64,000 nucleotides of DNA. It comes from Croceivirga sp. (GTDB lineage Bacteria; Bacteroidota; Bacteroidia; Flavobacteriales; Flavobacteriaceae). A model generated the notes under the pieces. It saw only the letters and a list, made by a program, of their open reading frames with translations. It had not been told where the DNA came from and searched no databases. Made by a program: the position numbers and the translations under genes. This document shows positions 10,720 to 19,944 of the stretch, one piece after another (position 1 is the stretch's first letter; the number at the start of each line of letters is the position of its first letter). Location of the stretch: the NCBI GenBank assembly GCA_028284935.1, contig JANQQQ010000033.1:1-64000 (forward strand). The letters run 5' to 3'.

Positions 10720-12057
10720 ATGAAAATGCTACTTTCCCCCAAGTCCATACTATTGGTATTGGCACTCACTTTTTTTTCATTACCTACCAACGCCCAATTT
10801 TTAAAAAAACTAGGAAAGCGCGCTCAAAAAGCTGCGGAACGAACCGTTGAAAGACGTGTTGATCAAGAGGCTTCCAAGAAGACCGACCAAGCCCTTGATT
10901 CCATTTTAGAACCTGGGCAAAAAGGGCAACAAACGCCGCCCAACCCTGACAATCCATCTCCACAGAATCAGGGAGGTCAAAATGACGGCATGGGTTCAAC
11001 CGGCAACGATAGCGGCAACGAATCCGGAGCTTCGGGCCCAAAAACAATTCAAGTCTACAGTAAGTTTGATTATGTGCCTGGAGACAAACCCATGTTCTAC
11101 GACGACTTTGCCAACGATTTCATTGGCGATTTCCCCTCCAAATGGAATACCAATGCAGGCGGTGAAATTGTGACATTGGGAGATTCTTCCCAAAAATGGC
11201 TAGGATTGAAATCCGGTTACAATATCTACTATATTCCCAATGCACCGCAATTGCCCGAAGACTATACGATAGAGTTTGACATTGCGACTGTAGGACTGGA
11301 CAGAAACACCTCTTCAACCTCTCGAATGGTAGTGATGCTAAGTGATGATGGGAAATTTGGGGATGGCCAGAATTTTGCCATTGTGGAACTGCCCTTTTGC
11401 CAATATTCCCCTATTGGGGTAACAGTCCGGAACAGGGTAAACGGAAAACAGGAAATACGAAGCACGGTCAAAGCTGATTTAAGGGAAGAAGTCCTCGATT
11501 ATCCACATATCTCCATAGCAGTGAACAAACAACGTTTCCGCCTTTGGGTCAACGAGGTCAAATATATTGATGTTCCCCAATTGGTGGCTAACGGGGCGGT
11601 CTTAAACACCATTAAGTTCCATGCCAACAACTTCAAAGATGGCAAGGAACTGGTCTTTATCTCCAATCTAAAGGTGGCTGAGGGAGGTGTGGACCTAAGA
11701 CGAAAACTGATTGCCGAAGGTAAAATTTCCACCAATGGCATTTTGTTTGATTCGGGTTCGGCCAACATAAAGCCAGAATCCATGGGGATTATTCGACAGA
11801 TATACCAAGTGTTACAACAAGATAGCAGTATTAACTTAAAAATCGTTGGTCATACCGATAGTGATGGAGCTGACGATACCAATATGAAACTTTCAAAGAG
11901 TCGCGCTGAGGCAGTAAAAAATGCCTTGGTCAGCGTGTACGGCGTGGATGGTGGACGACTGAGCACCGATGGGAAAGGAGAATTGGAACCCGTTACTGAA
12001 AATTCATCTCCAGAGGGGAAAGCGCAAAACAGAAGGGTAGAATTCATCAAACAATAA
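10720..12057 (+). CDS. OmpA-family protein with C-terminal peptidoglycan-binding domain
   Basis: The 445-residue protein carries a signal peptide (ending TNAQ), a basic/helical segment (about 30-60), and a low-complexity Pro/Gln/Gly/Asn linker (about 65-110). A jelly-roll-like central domain follows (about 115-335). The OmpA C-terminal domain (about 338-445) contains ILFDSGSANIKPES, IVGHTDSDGADDTNMKLSKSRAEAV and the terminal NRRVEF. That domain binds peptidoglycan and anchors the outer membrane to the wall. A second in-frame ATG at 10726 is an equally good start. The TapB-like gene follows 9 bases downstream, suggesting an operon. Confidence 0.8.
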   Translation: MKMLLSPKSILLVLALTFFSLPTNAQFLKKLGKRAQKAAERTVERRVDQEASKKTDQALDSILEPGQKGQQTPPNPDNPSPQNQGGQNDGMGSTGNDSGNESGASGPKTIQVYSKFDYVPGDKPMFYDDFANDFIGDFPSKWNTNAGGEIVTLGDSSQKWLGLKSGYNIYYIPNAPQLPEDYTIEFDIATVGLDRNTSSTSRMVVMLSDDGKFGDGQNFAIVELPFCQYSPIGVTVRNRVNGKQEIRSTVKADLREEVLDYPHISIAVNKQRFRLWVNEVKYIDVPQLVANGAVLNTIKFHANNFKDGKELVFISNLKVAEGGVDLRRKLIAEGKISTNGILFDSGSANIKPESMGIIRQIYQVLQQDSSINLKIVGHTDSDGADDTNMKLSKSRAEAVKNALVSVYGVDGGRLSTDGKGELEPVTENSSPEGKAQNRRVEFIKQ

Positions 12058-12065
12058 AAACCGTT

Positions 12066-12764
12066 ATGAAAAAACAATTTCTTCTTCTCCTTACCTGGGT
12101 AGTAGGGCTAAGTTTTGGGACTGCTCAAGATAATTGCAGTTCTTTTTACCCCATGAATGAAGGTGCGTCCTATCAATATAAAATGTTCAATGGCAAAGGT
12201 AAATTGGAGGGCTCCACTTCCTACTTGGTTTCAGAGGTGAACAACAATGGCGGAAACACAAAAGCTGCAATGAAACTGAAGTTTGAAGATGCGAAAGGGA
12301 AGAATGCTTTCGAATCGGACTATACTATCACATGCACGGGGGATGGAATAAAAATTGATTACAAAAGCCTGTTCCCAACCCAAATGATGCAGCAGTATGA
12401 AAACATGAACGTGGAAATGGACATTACCGGTACCGATATTGAACTTCCCAACAATCTTTCCGTTGGTCAGGATTTGGCAGATGCCAATGTCGATATTAAA
12501 ATGAGCATGAGTGGGATGAACATGAAGATGGCAGTGAATACGACAGACAGAAAGGTAATCGCCAAAGAATCCGTAACAACCCCGGCGGGTACATTTGATT
12601 GTTACGTAATTTCTTCAAACATCGCCTCAAAAGTGATGATGACCAACATGCAGATGGCAGATAAGCTATGGCTTTCCGAAGGGGTGGGAATCGTTAAACA
12701 GGAGAGCTATAACAAAAAAGGAAAGTTGGAAAGTACGATGGAACTTGTTTCTTTCTCCAAATAG
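12066..12764 (+). CDS. TapB/DUF3108-like secreted protein
   Basis: This 232-residue protein has a signal peptide (about 1-20, ending GTAQ) followed by a single domain that starts NCSSFYPMNEGASYQYKMFN. It contains TPAGTFDCYVIS and LWLSEGVGIVKQESYNKKGKLES. These segments match what I know of the Bacteroidota TapB family (DUF3108-like), predicted periplasmic beta-rich proteins of unknown role. It is methionine-rich in the middle. It is probably co-transcribed with the OmpA-like gene and convergent with lipB. Confidence 0.65.
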   Translation: MKKQFLLLLTWVVGLSFGTAQDNCSSFYPMNEGASYQYKMFNGKGKLEGSTSYLVSEVNNNGGNTKAAMKLKFEDAKGKNAFESDYTITCTGDGIKIDYKSLFPTQMMQQYENMNVEMDITGTDIELPNNLSVGQDLADANVDIKMSMSGMNMKMAVNTTDRKVIAKESVTTPAGTFDCYVISSNIASKVMMTNMQMADKLWLSEGVGIVKQESYNKKGKLESTMELVSFSK

Positions 12765-12781
12765 AACTCTTTTACCTAGGA

Positions 12782-13498
12782 TTAAGCAGGGGCTTTTTCC
12801 TTTACCAAACGTGCATCAAAAAGGGGCTCAAAATGTCGGAGTAATTTTTGTTTTACTTCCTGCATATCAATTTCTGGCTTGCCCAACTCAACGTTTAGCG
12901 AAGTAACCGCCTTGTCCTTGATACCGCAGGGAATCATTAAGTCAAAATAGCCCAAATCCGCATTGATGTTGAATGCAAAGCCATGCATGGTCACCCAACG
13001 ACTAGCCCGTACGCCCATAGCACATATTTTTCGGGCAAAAGGGGTACCCACATCCAACCAAACCCCTGTTTCGCCCTCAGAACGCTGGCCTTTAAGTCCA
13101 TATTCGGCCAAGGTCAAAATGACCATCTCCTCCAAAAAACGTAGGTATTTGTGAATGTCCGTAAAGAAATTGTCCAAATCCAAAATGGGATAGCCCACAA
13201 TCTGTCCTGGACCATGGTAGGTAATATCCCCTCCGCGATTGATTTTGTAGAATTTCGCCCCCTTTTCCTCAAGGACCTTTTCATCCACCAATAGGTTGTC
13301 CATATCCCCACTTTTACCCAAGGTATAGACATGGGGATGCTCCACAAATAAAAAATAGTTGGGGGTTTCAAGTCCAGCAGCCTCTCTTCTGTTCTTGATT
13401 TTCGTATCTACAATCCCCTTAAAAAGCGATTCTTGATAATCCCAAGTTTCCTTATAGTCCTTATGACCTAAGTCTTGTAGTAGAACGGTTTTGTTCAT
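12782..13498 (-). CDS. lipB: Lipoyl(octanoyl) transferase LipB
   Basis: LipB moves octanoate from acyl carrier protein to lipoyl domains of 2-oxoacid dehydrogenases and the glycine cleavage H protein in the cytoplasm. Visible signatures are RGGDITYHGPGQIVGYPI, the lysine in ARKICAMGVR and the cysteine in IPCGI, the expected Lys/Cys pair. The ATG at 13498 (MNKTVLLQDLG) is preferred over an in-frame ATG five codons upstream, which lies in the promoter region. Length is 238 residues, normal for the family. It lies 23 bases downstream of the lipoprotein gene but seems to have its own promoter. Confidence 0.9.
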   Translation of the reverse strand: MNKTVLLQDLGHKDYKETWDYQESLFKGIVDTKIKNRREAAGLETPNYFLFVEHPHVYTLGKSGDMDNLLVDEKVLEEKGAKFYKINRGGDITYHGPGQIVGYPILDLDNFFTDIHKYLRFLEEMVILTLAEYGLKGQRSEGETGVWLDVGTPFARKICAMGVRASRWVTMHGFAFNINADLGYFDLMIPCGIKDKAVTSLNVELGKPEIDMQEVKQKLLRHFEPLFDARLVKEKAPA

Positions 13499-13502
13499 AC
13501 TA

Positions 13503-13510
13503 CAAAAATA
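13503..13510 (-). promoter_or_regulatory. lipB: -7 box immediately upstream of lipB
   Basis: TATTTTTG on the minus strand matches TAnnTTTG exactly. It ends only about five bases before the chosen ATG, which would give an almost leaderless mRNA. No -33 element at standard spacing was seen. Confidence 0.35.
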
Positions 13511-13521
13511 CAAAGCGTTGT

Positions 13522-14271
13522 TCAGTTCTCCAGCTCCACTTCAAGGAGGATGGATTCTGGATCTTTCATCATGTGCAGAAAGTCCACGGCGTACGTCATG
13601 GTCTTACCATCCAGGGAAAAGGTGGCTCCCTCTACATTGACCGATTTCACTTTTTTTGGAAAGTGGTATTTAAAGGTATAGGTAGAACCGGATAAAAACA
13701 TTTCGGCACTTTGCATACTGTCCAGCCCCTTTTTAAATAGCTCTTCGTCAACAATTTCAATGGTTCGTTTAAAACTGTTACCGGTAAAATTATAGTTGAC
13801 CTTAGTGGTCTGGTTGTTCGAACCCATGGGTGGGGTTTGCTGCTTGTCGCCTCCGGGCGGAGGATTCATCAAACTTGCATCTTGAAAAGCGTTGAAAGCA
13901 TCATTGACCTCGGCTACATTTGTGAATTCACTGAACATATTAAAATTCATTTTTCCCTTTTCCTCATCAACAATCATACGAATACTAAAGGGTTCCAGTT
14001 TTTTAAGCTTTTCCTGTTCTTCAAGAGGCAGTTTGGCAATACTATCCTTCTTTTCTTCCAACAGCTCCTTAAAAACTAGGGTGGAGTCAATTGATTTTTC
14101 TGGAGTACCCGTTGAATCCATCGAAGCCAACATTTCCATCATCTCATTGCCATCAAAATGGATGTTGAGTTTTCCTGAACCATCTTCATTGAAATGGATT
14201 TCCTCGGTAAAATTGCATGCCAAGGCCAAGCTGGCGAACACCAGCCCAATAAATAATCGAATAGTCTTCAT
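13522..14271 (-). CDS. Lipoprotein, uncharacterised
   Basis: The ATG at 14271 gives MKTIRLFIGLVFASLALAC, a lipoprotein signal with lipobox ALAC. An upstream in-frame extension would run through the neighbouring Pmp3-like gene and is rejected. The 249-residue protein begins after the Cys with NFTEEIHFNEDGSGKLNIHFDG, a beta-rich start. A helical charged stretch (EEKKDSIAKLPLEEQEKLKKLEP) and a proline-rich segment near residue 165 follow. I recognise no domain. It lies 5 bases after the Pmp3-like gene, so the two are almost certainly co-transcribed. Confidence 0.6.
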   Translation of the reverse strand: MKTIRLFIGLVFASLALACNFTEEIHFNEDGSGKLNIHFDGNEMMEMLASMDSTGTPEKSIDSTLVFKELLEEKKDSIAKLPLEEQEKLKKLEPFSIRMIVDEEKGKMNFNMFSEFTNVAEVNDAFNAFQDASLMNPPPGGDKQQTPPMGSNNQTTKVNYNFTGNSFKRTIEIVDEELFKKGLDSMQSAEMFLSGSTYTFKYHFPKKVKSVNVEGATFSLDGKTMTYAVDFLHMMKDPESILLEVELEN

Positions 14272-14276
14272 ATATT

Positions 14277-14432
14277 CTAATTTGGATTGTTCAAGATGAC
14301 CAGTGCGGCAATAACCCCGGGAACCCAGCCACAGAAAGTCAAAAGTAGAACAATAAGAAAAGAACCGCAACCTTTACCTATAACTGCCAAAGGCGGGAAA
14401 ATGATGGCCAATAAGACACGAATAATACTCAT
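14277..14432 (-). CDS. Pmp3/YqaE-family small membrane protein
   Basis: This 51-residue protein (MSIIRVLLAIIFPPLAVIGK...) has two hydrophobic helices and the family features FPPLAV, the G-K-G-C-G turn and LTFCGWVPGVIAALVIL. YqaE/Pmp3 proteins are tiny stress-related proteolipids of the inner membrane, linked to membrane potential and salt stress. The gene is too short for most automatic calls. It lies 5 bases upstream of the lipoprotein gene and is divergent from the LuxR-type regulator. Confidence 0.85.
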   Translation of the reverse strand: MSIIRVLLAIIFPPLAVIGKGCGSFLIVLLLTFCGWVPGVIAALVILNNPN

Positions 14433-14501
14433 TTTGATTTTGATTGATGTACTTTATAGGTCTAAAAATACCGTAATTTGTTACAATTAAAGGCCGTTTT
14501 A

Positions 14502-15551
14502 ATGCGATTTCCCATCCTTCTTTTTTCCTTATTGTTTTACGCATCAAGCTGGTCGCAATTTCAGTTTGAAGGTCAAGTCTCCGAATTATATAGAAGCCAG
14601 CCTGTATACTTATCATTGGTCGAAGACTATAGAAAATCAGGAAGGGTCTATCTGGACCAAATTATTCAAAAAACCCAGGCAGACTCTTTGGGTTATTTTT
14701 CGTTCTCAGGGGAACATCTGCCCTTGGAAAACCGATTCTATCGAATTCATACGGATGGATGCGATGAACAGCTGGCCAATAAACTTCATTTTATGGGCCA
14801 ATGCCCTACTACCATAAGCATTCTGTTCATTGCAAATAACAAGGACCGAATTTCACTCCCGTTGGGGAATTACAATCAAGAGTTTTGTGAAATAACGTCC
14901 ACAAATACTTCTACTGCCCACTTGTTGGAGTTTGAGGGTTTAAAAGAAAAGATGGTTCTGGATTTTATTGAAGATGACGGTTCTCCATTGGCTGAAAATT
15001 TAAAATTCAATAAATGGTTCGAAACATTCCATGAATTTGCCCAATCGACGGAAGAACCCTTGGTTGAACTATTTGTTTACAGTTTCCTTTCGGAGAGGTC
15101 CAATGAAACCTATGCTCCATACGAGGCCTATTTGACGCAGCAAAAACCTTACCTGGGTTTGGCATCGTCCCTATCCGAAAGATATCCAAATACCTCGTAT
15201 ACTTCCCAGTTTCATGAAGAGATGGCTGAACATTATGACTTGGCAACGCAGGAGGCTTCACAAAACAACACATTTGGCATTAAGAATCTTATTCTTGTGG
15301 TTTCCATCATAGTACTGGTGGTTGTATTGTTGGTCTACGTTAGACCAAGGTTTGGATTATCCAAGGGCAACCTTTTTAAGGCATTGACCGCTCAGGAACA
15401 AAAAGTGGCGAATGCGATAAAGGAAGGCAAGACCAATAAAGAGATTGCGGCCGAACTATTCATAAGTTTGAGCACGGTCAAAACGCATATCAATAACATT
15501 TACAAGAAGTTGGGCGTAGGTTCCAGAAAAGAGCTTTTGTCCAAAATGTGA
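14502..15551 (+). CDS. Membrane-anchored LuxR-type transcriptional regulator
   Basis: The ATG at 14502 gives a signal peptide (MRFPILLFSLLFYASSWSQ), better than an in-frame TTG at 14478. The 349-residue protein has a periplasmic region of about 240 residues. A single transmembrane helix (about 265-282, ILVVSIIVLVVVLLVYV) precedes a cytoplasmic LuxR/GerE helix-turn-helix (about 295-349: LTAQEQKVANAIKEGKTNKEIAAELF, ISLSTVKTHINNIYKKLGV). It is a one-component system with an outside sensor joined directly to a DNA-binding domain. Ligand and targets are unknown. Confidence 0.75.
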   Translation: MRFPILLFSLLFYASSWSQFQFEGQVSELYRSQPVYLSLVEDYRKSGRVYLDQIIQKTQADSLGYFSFSGEHLPLENRFYRIHTDGCDEQLANKLHFMGQCPTTISILFIANNKDRISLPLGNYNQEFCEITSTNTSTAHLLEFEGLKEKMVLDFIEDDGSPLAENLKFNKWFETFHEFAQSTEEPLVELFVYSFLSERSNETYAPYEAYLTQQKPYLGLASSLSERYPNTSYTSQFHEEMAEHYDLATQEASQNNTFGIKNLILVVSIIVLVVVLLVYVRPRFGLSKGNLFKALTAQEQKVANAIKEGKTNKEIAAELFISLSTVKTHINNIYKKLGVGSRKELLSKM

Positions 15552-15650
15552 TGGTTTCATCGATTTCAACCGGGGTTTAGTCCCCATTTCCAACCACATT
15601 TCCTTTCTTGAGGCCCAATTCTAATTGATTTTCGGGAAAAACTGAAAATC

Positions 15651-16193
15651 ATGAAACAGCTCTTTTACATCACATTTTTCATCTTCATTTTTCAAGGAAA
15701 TGCACAATCGAAGTATGAAGAAATCAAATCGCCCAACGGGTCAACTTTTCTTTTGGGAGAAATCACAACGGATAATCTGACGTCCATGCCCTACCAATCA
15801 TGGTTTAATACCAATTTTAATGGCTACAGCGTTGACACGAAGTTGGTCAAGCTCTTTGAAACCAAACTGAAAGACCATGAAATCTTACTGTTTTTGGGTA
15901 CATGGTGCGGTGACAGCAAACGGGAAGTCCCTCGCATACTCAAAATTTTGGAAGCGGCCGATTTTCCTAAAGAACAGGTGAGAATTGTTGCCCTAGACCG
16001 TAGGAAGGATAATTACAAGAAAGGGTTACGTGGGGAAGAAAAAGGTTGGGACATCAAAAGGGTTCCTACCCTGATCCTCCTAAAAAATGGTTCCGAAGTC
16101 AATAGAATTGTGGAACGCCCTGTGGATACCTTGGAAGAAGATTTACTTGCCATTTTAAGCGACTCCTCCTACACACCCAATTACGCCAATTAA
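15651..16193 (+). CDS. Secreted thioredoxin-like protein with CxxS site
   Basis: A 180-residue protein with a signal peptide (ending GNAQ). The thioredoxin fold is indicated by ILLFLGTWCGDSKREVPRIL and the cis-proline region KRVPTLILLKNG. The active site is C86-G-D-S89, so the second redox cysteine is replaced by serine. Such CxxS proteins usually act as isomerases or bind substrates rather than as full dithiol oxidoreductases. It is periplasmic by prediction. A strong palindrome separates it from lysS. Confidence 0.75.
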   Translation: MKQLFYITFFIFIFQGNAQSKYEEIKSPNGSTFLLGEITTDNLTSMPYQSWFNTNFNGYSVDTKLVKLFETKLKDHEILLFLGTWCGDSKREVPRILKILEAADFPKEQVRIVALDRRKDNYKKGLRGEEKGWDIKRVPTLILLKNGSEVNRIVERPVDTLEEDLLAILSDSSYTPNYAN

Positions 16194-16215
16194 GACTTTC
16201 GGTCACACTATAGAG

Positions 16216-16250
16216 TTAAAGCGCAAAAGTGTAATTTTGCGCTTTAATTT
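16216..16250 (+). promoter_or_regulatory. lysS: Perfect 13-bp palindrome containing a lysS -7 box
   Basis: TTAAAGCGCAAAA (16216-16228) and TTTTGCGCTTTAA (16235-16247) pair perfectly around a six-base loop and are followed by TTTTG. It could terminate the thioredoxin transcript in either direction. The right arm also holds TAATTTTG (16232-16239), an exact -7 box, 20 bases before the lysS ATG. Terminator and promoter therefore seem to share the same bases. Confidence 0.55.
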
Positions 16251-16258
16251 TGACCACT

Positions 16259-17950
16259 ATGCAGCTGTCCGAACAAGAGATTGTAAGAAGAGAGAAACTA
16301 ACGAAACTGCGTGAGATGGGAATCGATCCCTACCCTGCAGCTTTATATCCTGTTGACGCCAATTCAAAAAGCATCAAAGCAGATTTCGAGGAAGGAAAGA
16401 AAGTGGTCATTGCCGGAAGGTTAATGTCCCGTAGAATCCAGGGCAAAGCTTCTTTTGCAGAATTACAGGACAGTGAAGGTCGAATTCAAGTCTATTTCAA
16501 TAGGGATGAAATCTGTCCGGGAGATGACAAGACCCTTTACAACGAAGTCTACAAAAAGCTCTTGGACATTGGGGATTTTGTTGGTGTAGAAGGGAAACTT
16601 TTCACTACCCAAGTTGGGGAAAAAACCGTGATGGTCAAAAGCTTTACGTTACTCAGTAAATCGCTCCGACCTCTGCCGCTCCCAAAAGCGGATCCCGAAG
16701 GAAACGTATATGATGAATTCAATGACCCGGAATTGCGTTATCGCCAACGCTATGTGGATTTGGTGGTCAATCCTAAGGTCAAGGAAACGTTTATTACACG
16801 AACCAAAATTACCAACAGTATTCGTGAATTTTACAACGAACGTGGGTATTTGGAAGTGGAGACCCCTATTCTTCAACCCATCCCGGGAGGTGCAGCCGCC
16901 CGACCGTTCTTGACCCATCACAATGCCCTAAATATTCCACTATATCTGCGAATTGCCAACGAATTGTATTTAAAGCGCTTGATTGTTGGAGGGTTTGATG
17001 GGGTATATGAATTTTCCAAGGACTTTCGTAACGAAGGCATGGATCGTACCCACAATCCGGAATTTACGGTAATGGAACTGTATGTAGCCTACAAAGACTA
17101 CAACTGGATGATGGAGAGTACGGAGCAGCTGTTGGAAAAAGTGGCCAAAGATGCCACAGGGAGTACTAAAATCATAGTGGGTGACCATGAAATAGAGTTT
17201 AAGGCACCTTACCCCCGCGTGCCCATATTGGAGGCTATCAAAAAACATACGGGTATTGATGTTTCCGGAATGAATGAGGAACAACTGCGCGCAACGGCCA
17301 AAAGCTTGGAAATTGAAGTGGACGGGACCATGGGTGTCGGAAAATTGATTGATGAAATCTTTGGGGAGAAATGTGAGCATCATTACGTGCAACCTACGTT
17401 CATCACGGATTACCCAAAGGAAATGAGTCCTTTGACCAAAGCCCATCGAAGCAAACCAGGACTCACGGAGCGATTTGAACTTATGGTCAATGGTAAGGAA
17501 CTGGCCAATGCCTATTCTGAATTGAACGACCCTATCGACCAGCGTGAACGTTTTGAGGAACAATTGCGCCTCTCAGAAAAGGGTGATGATGAAGCCATGT
17601 TTATTGACCAAGACTTTTTAAGGGCCTTGGAGTATGGTATGCCCCCAACGTCCGGGATAGGGATAGGTATTGACCGTTTGGTGATGCTAATGACCAACAA
17701 CTCCAGCATCCAGGAAGTCTTGTTCTTCCCGCAAATGCGACCAGAGAAAAAGCAGGTGGAATTGACCGGAGAAGAAAAAGTTATCATGGACATTTTGAAA
17801 CCTATCGGTGAAATGCCATTGGCCGACCTAAAAACTCGGGCGGGTCTTAGCGGTAAAAAATGGGACAAAAGCACCAAAAACCTTTCAAAATTGGGCCTTT
17901 TTAAGGTAGAGAAACGGGAAGATGGGCTTTTTGCCATGCAAAAAGCATAG
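16259..17950 (+). CDS. lysS: Lysyl-tRNA synthetase, class II
   Basis: LysS charges tRNA-Lys in the cytoplasm. The 563-residue protein has the OB-fold anticodon-binding domain (about 55-145) and the class II catalytic domain with motif 1 ([15 protein letters not shown]), motif 2 ([14 protein letters not shown]) and motif 3 ([14 protein letters not shown]). The ATG at 16259 ([14 protein letters not shown]) is preferred over a TTG three codons upstream. About 60 residues beyond motif 3 ([15 protein letters not shown] to the end) form a small C-terminal extension that I believe is common in Bacteroidota LysS. Confidence 0.95.
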   Translation: MQLSEQEIVRREKLTKLREMGIDPYPAALYPVDANSKSIKADFEEGKKVVIAGRLMSRRIQGKASFAELQDSEGRIQVYFNRDEICPGDDKTLYNEVYKKLLDIGDFVGVEGKLFTTQVGEKTVMVKSFTLLSKSLRPLPLPKADPEGNVYDEFNDPELRYRQRYVDLVVNPKVKETFITRTKITNSIREFYNERGYLEVETPILQPIPGGAAARPFLTHHNALNIPLYLRIANELYLKRLIVGGFDGVYEFSKDFRNEGMDRTHNPEFTVMELYVAYKDYNWMMESTEQLLEKVAKDATGSTKIIVGDHEIEFKAPYPRVPILEAIKKHTGIDVSGMNEEQLRATAKSLEIEVDGTMGVGKLIDEIFGEKCEHHYVQPTFITDYPKEMSPLTKAHRSKPGLTERFELMVNGKELANAYSELNDPIDQRERFEEQLRLSEKGDDEAMFIDQDFLRALEYGMPPTSGIGIGIDRLVMLMTNNSSIQEVLFFPQMRPEKKQVELTGEEKVIMDILKPIGEMPLADLKTRAGLSGKKWDKSTKNLSKLGLFKVEKREDGLFAMQKA

Positions 17951-18023
17951 AATCAGAGCCTTTTTGTGTTCGAGCGACTATCCAACAGGATTATAAAACC
18001 TTCGATTGTTAGTACCAAAACTT

Positions 18024-18719
18024 TTATTTCCTATTTGAAAATCCTATCTGTTGAAGAAAATCACCCTTGTAGGTATCGCTAATGGGTATTCTTTTGTCTC
18101 CAATTTTTATCCTGTTTCGCTCTACAAATTCTATTTTGTCCATAGATACTACATAAGACTTATGAACTCGTATGAATCTATCTTTTGGCAAGTATTTTTC
18201 TAATTCCCCAAAGGTCTGCAAGGTTAAAATCTTTTTGTTTGGGGTTTGAATGTTTCGATAATCTCCCATTCCTTCTATATACAAAATGTCGGTAAAGGAT
18301 ACTTTTTCCATCCTGTATTCCGTCTTTATAAATAGGTAATCCTTCTCGTTGATTGCTTTATTATGGAAGTGGTTAGCTGTTTTTTCAATCGCTTTTAGAA
18401 ACCTCTCGAAGCCAAAAGGCTTCAACAAATAATCAGCAATATTCAATTCATACCCTTGCAATGCATAATTTTCATAGGCTGTTGTGATGATTACTTTTGG
18501 TGGGTTTTCCAGGGTTTTCAATAACTCGATTCCTGTTAAATCATCCATTTCTATATCAAGAAGAATTAAGTCTACTTGATTTGATTTTAAGAACGCAAGA
18601 GCATCAAGGCCGTTATTAAACTCACCAATCAAATTGAGATATGGAATCTTATGGACGTAACCTTTTGTTCGCTCCATGGCCAACGGTTCATCCTCGATGA
18701 TAATACAATCAATAATCAT
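18024..18719 (-). CDS. LytTR-family response regulator
   Basis: A 231-residue two-component regulator. The receiver domain (about 1-120) shows the acidic pocket IIIEDEP, the phosphoacceptor D55 (LILLDIEMDD), and the conserved T and K (IITTAYE, LLKPFG). The LytTR DNA-binding domain (about 135-228) carries DILYIEGMGDYRNI, FIRVHKSYVVS and IPISDTYK. LytTR proteins bind pairs of roughly 9-bp direct repeats about one helical repeat apart. The gene overlaps the kinase gene by 4 bases. Candidate target sites lie at 20512-20543 and 23105-23136. Confidence 0.9.
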   Translation of the reverse strand: MIIDCIIIEDEPLAMERTKGYVHKIPYLNLIGEFNNGLDALAFLKSNQVDLILLDIEMDDLTGIELLKTLENPPKVIITTAYENYALQGYELNIADYLLKPFGFERFLKAIEKTANHFHNKAINEKDYLFIKTEYRMEKVSFTDILYIEGMGDYRNIQTPNKKILTLQTFGELEKYLPKDRFIRVHKSYVVSMDKIEFVERNRIKIGDKRIPISDTYKGDFLQQIGFSNRK

Positions 18720-19759
18720 GGTAGTTCAATTTCTAATGTTACCTCAAAACAACCGTTTTCGGAAAGGATGTTCAACTCATAATTATCCTTATACATCAAA
18801 TCCAACCTTCGTTCAACGGAAGCTAAACCAATTCCCCCTTCTTTGGTGGGCTGACTCATAGGTTTTTCCCAGAAAGTGTTTTTGCATTTAAAAATCAACT
18901 TACCAGCTGATATTTCCATGTACAGTACAATTCCACGGTTTTGCTTTTTATCCGCAACATGCTTAAAGGCGTTTTCAACAAATACGATAAAAACCATAGG
19001 AGCAATGGTAATGGAAGCCGTATCTCCTTTAATGGTAAAATCCACAAACTTTGGATTGATTGATCGTATCTTTTGAAGATCGATATACTTTTTCAAATAC
19101 TCGATTTCATCTTCCAAAGGAATCATATCCCTTTCGTTGACACGGTATAACATAAACCGCAACAGGTCGCCAAGTTTTCTTAAGTAATCGGAAGCGACTT
19201 TAGGATTATTTTCAATCAATACATCAATATTGTTGATGGTGTTGAACAAAAAATGTGGATTGATTTGGGTTTTTAAAAGATTAAGTTGGGTCTCTAATGT
19301 TTTCCGCTTCAATTCTGCATTCTCCTTGTCTTTTGTCTTTCCATATTCCCATACACGGAATAAGGCTCCAATCGCAGAGAAAAAAAGTAATATGGGATAG
19401 GCAACATAGGAAGAAAGCCAGTCGATTTCAGGAAACAAAAAACTTAAGGAACGTAAAAAAATATACGTTGCTATAAAAAGTGCGATGACTAAGAGGAAAG
19501 TTTCGATAACCTTAGCTCTTTTAAGCACTTTTGGGGCAATGATGTAGTAAACTGCATAAAACCCAAGAGCACCAATAAAAACAATTATGAAGTTGCTCAG
19601 AATGTTGGTTTTGTAAGTTAACATTTCGAGGTAACCAACACTCTGAGTCTTTATTTGAACAATATTTTGGAAGAAAAAGATCCAAATAAAAAAAGATACG
19701 GTGAATGGGATGGATAGCCAGAACAGAACATGTGCTAAAAACGCTTTGTATTTTTTCAT
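18716..19759 (-). CDS. LytS-type sensor histidine kinase
   Basis: The 347-residue kinase has about four transmembrane helices in residues 1-140 with only short loops between them. The His_kinase domain contains LKTQINPHFLFNTINNIDVLI, where the histidine of NPHF is the phosphorylation site. A degenerate HATPase_c domain follows, with VENAFKHVADKK and EGGIGLASVERRL. It phosphorylates the LytTR regulator encoded 4 bases into its own 3' end. No extracellular ligand domain is present, so the signal is probably sensed in the membrane. Confidence 0.9.
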   Translation of the reverse strand: MKKYKAFLAHVLFWLSIPFTVSFFIWIFFFQNIVQIKTQSVGYLEMLTYKTNILSNFIIVFIGALGFYAVYYIIAPKVLKRAKVIETFLLVIALFIATYIFLRSLSFLFPEIDWLSSYVAYPILLFFSAIGALFRVWEYGKTKDKENAELKRKTLETQLNLLKTQINPHFLFNTINNIDVLIENNPKVASDYLRKLGDLLRFMLYRVNERDMIPLEDEIEYLKKYIDLQKIRSINPKFVDFTIKGDTASITIAPMVFIVFVENAFKHVADKKQNRGIVLYMEISAGKLIFKCKNTFWEKPMSQPTKEGGIGLASVERRLDLMYKDNYELNILSENGCFEVTLEIELP

Positions 19760-19944
19760 TATTTGGCTCTTTCTTTTCTGGAATAGCTTTGGCCTAAGAC
19801 TATGTTAGACCCAGTATAGTCGAAAAGTCATCGCAAACTGTAAATATTAAACAATTCCTATAGCTTTTATTTTGACGCTCCGAATAAAACTTTTTGCAAT
19901 CATTGGGTTCAACAAAACAGTCGGAATGTTATACAAAATCTACG

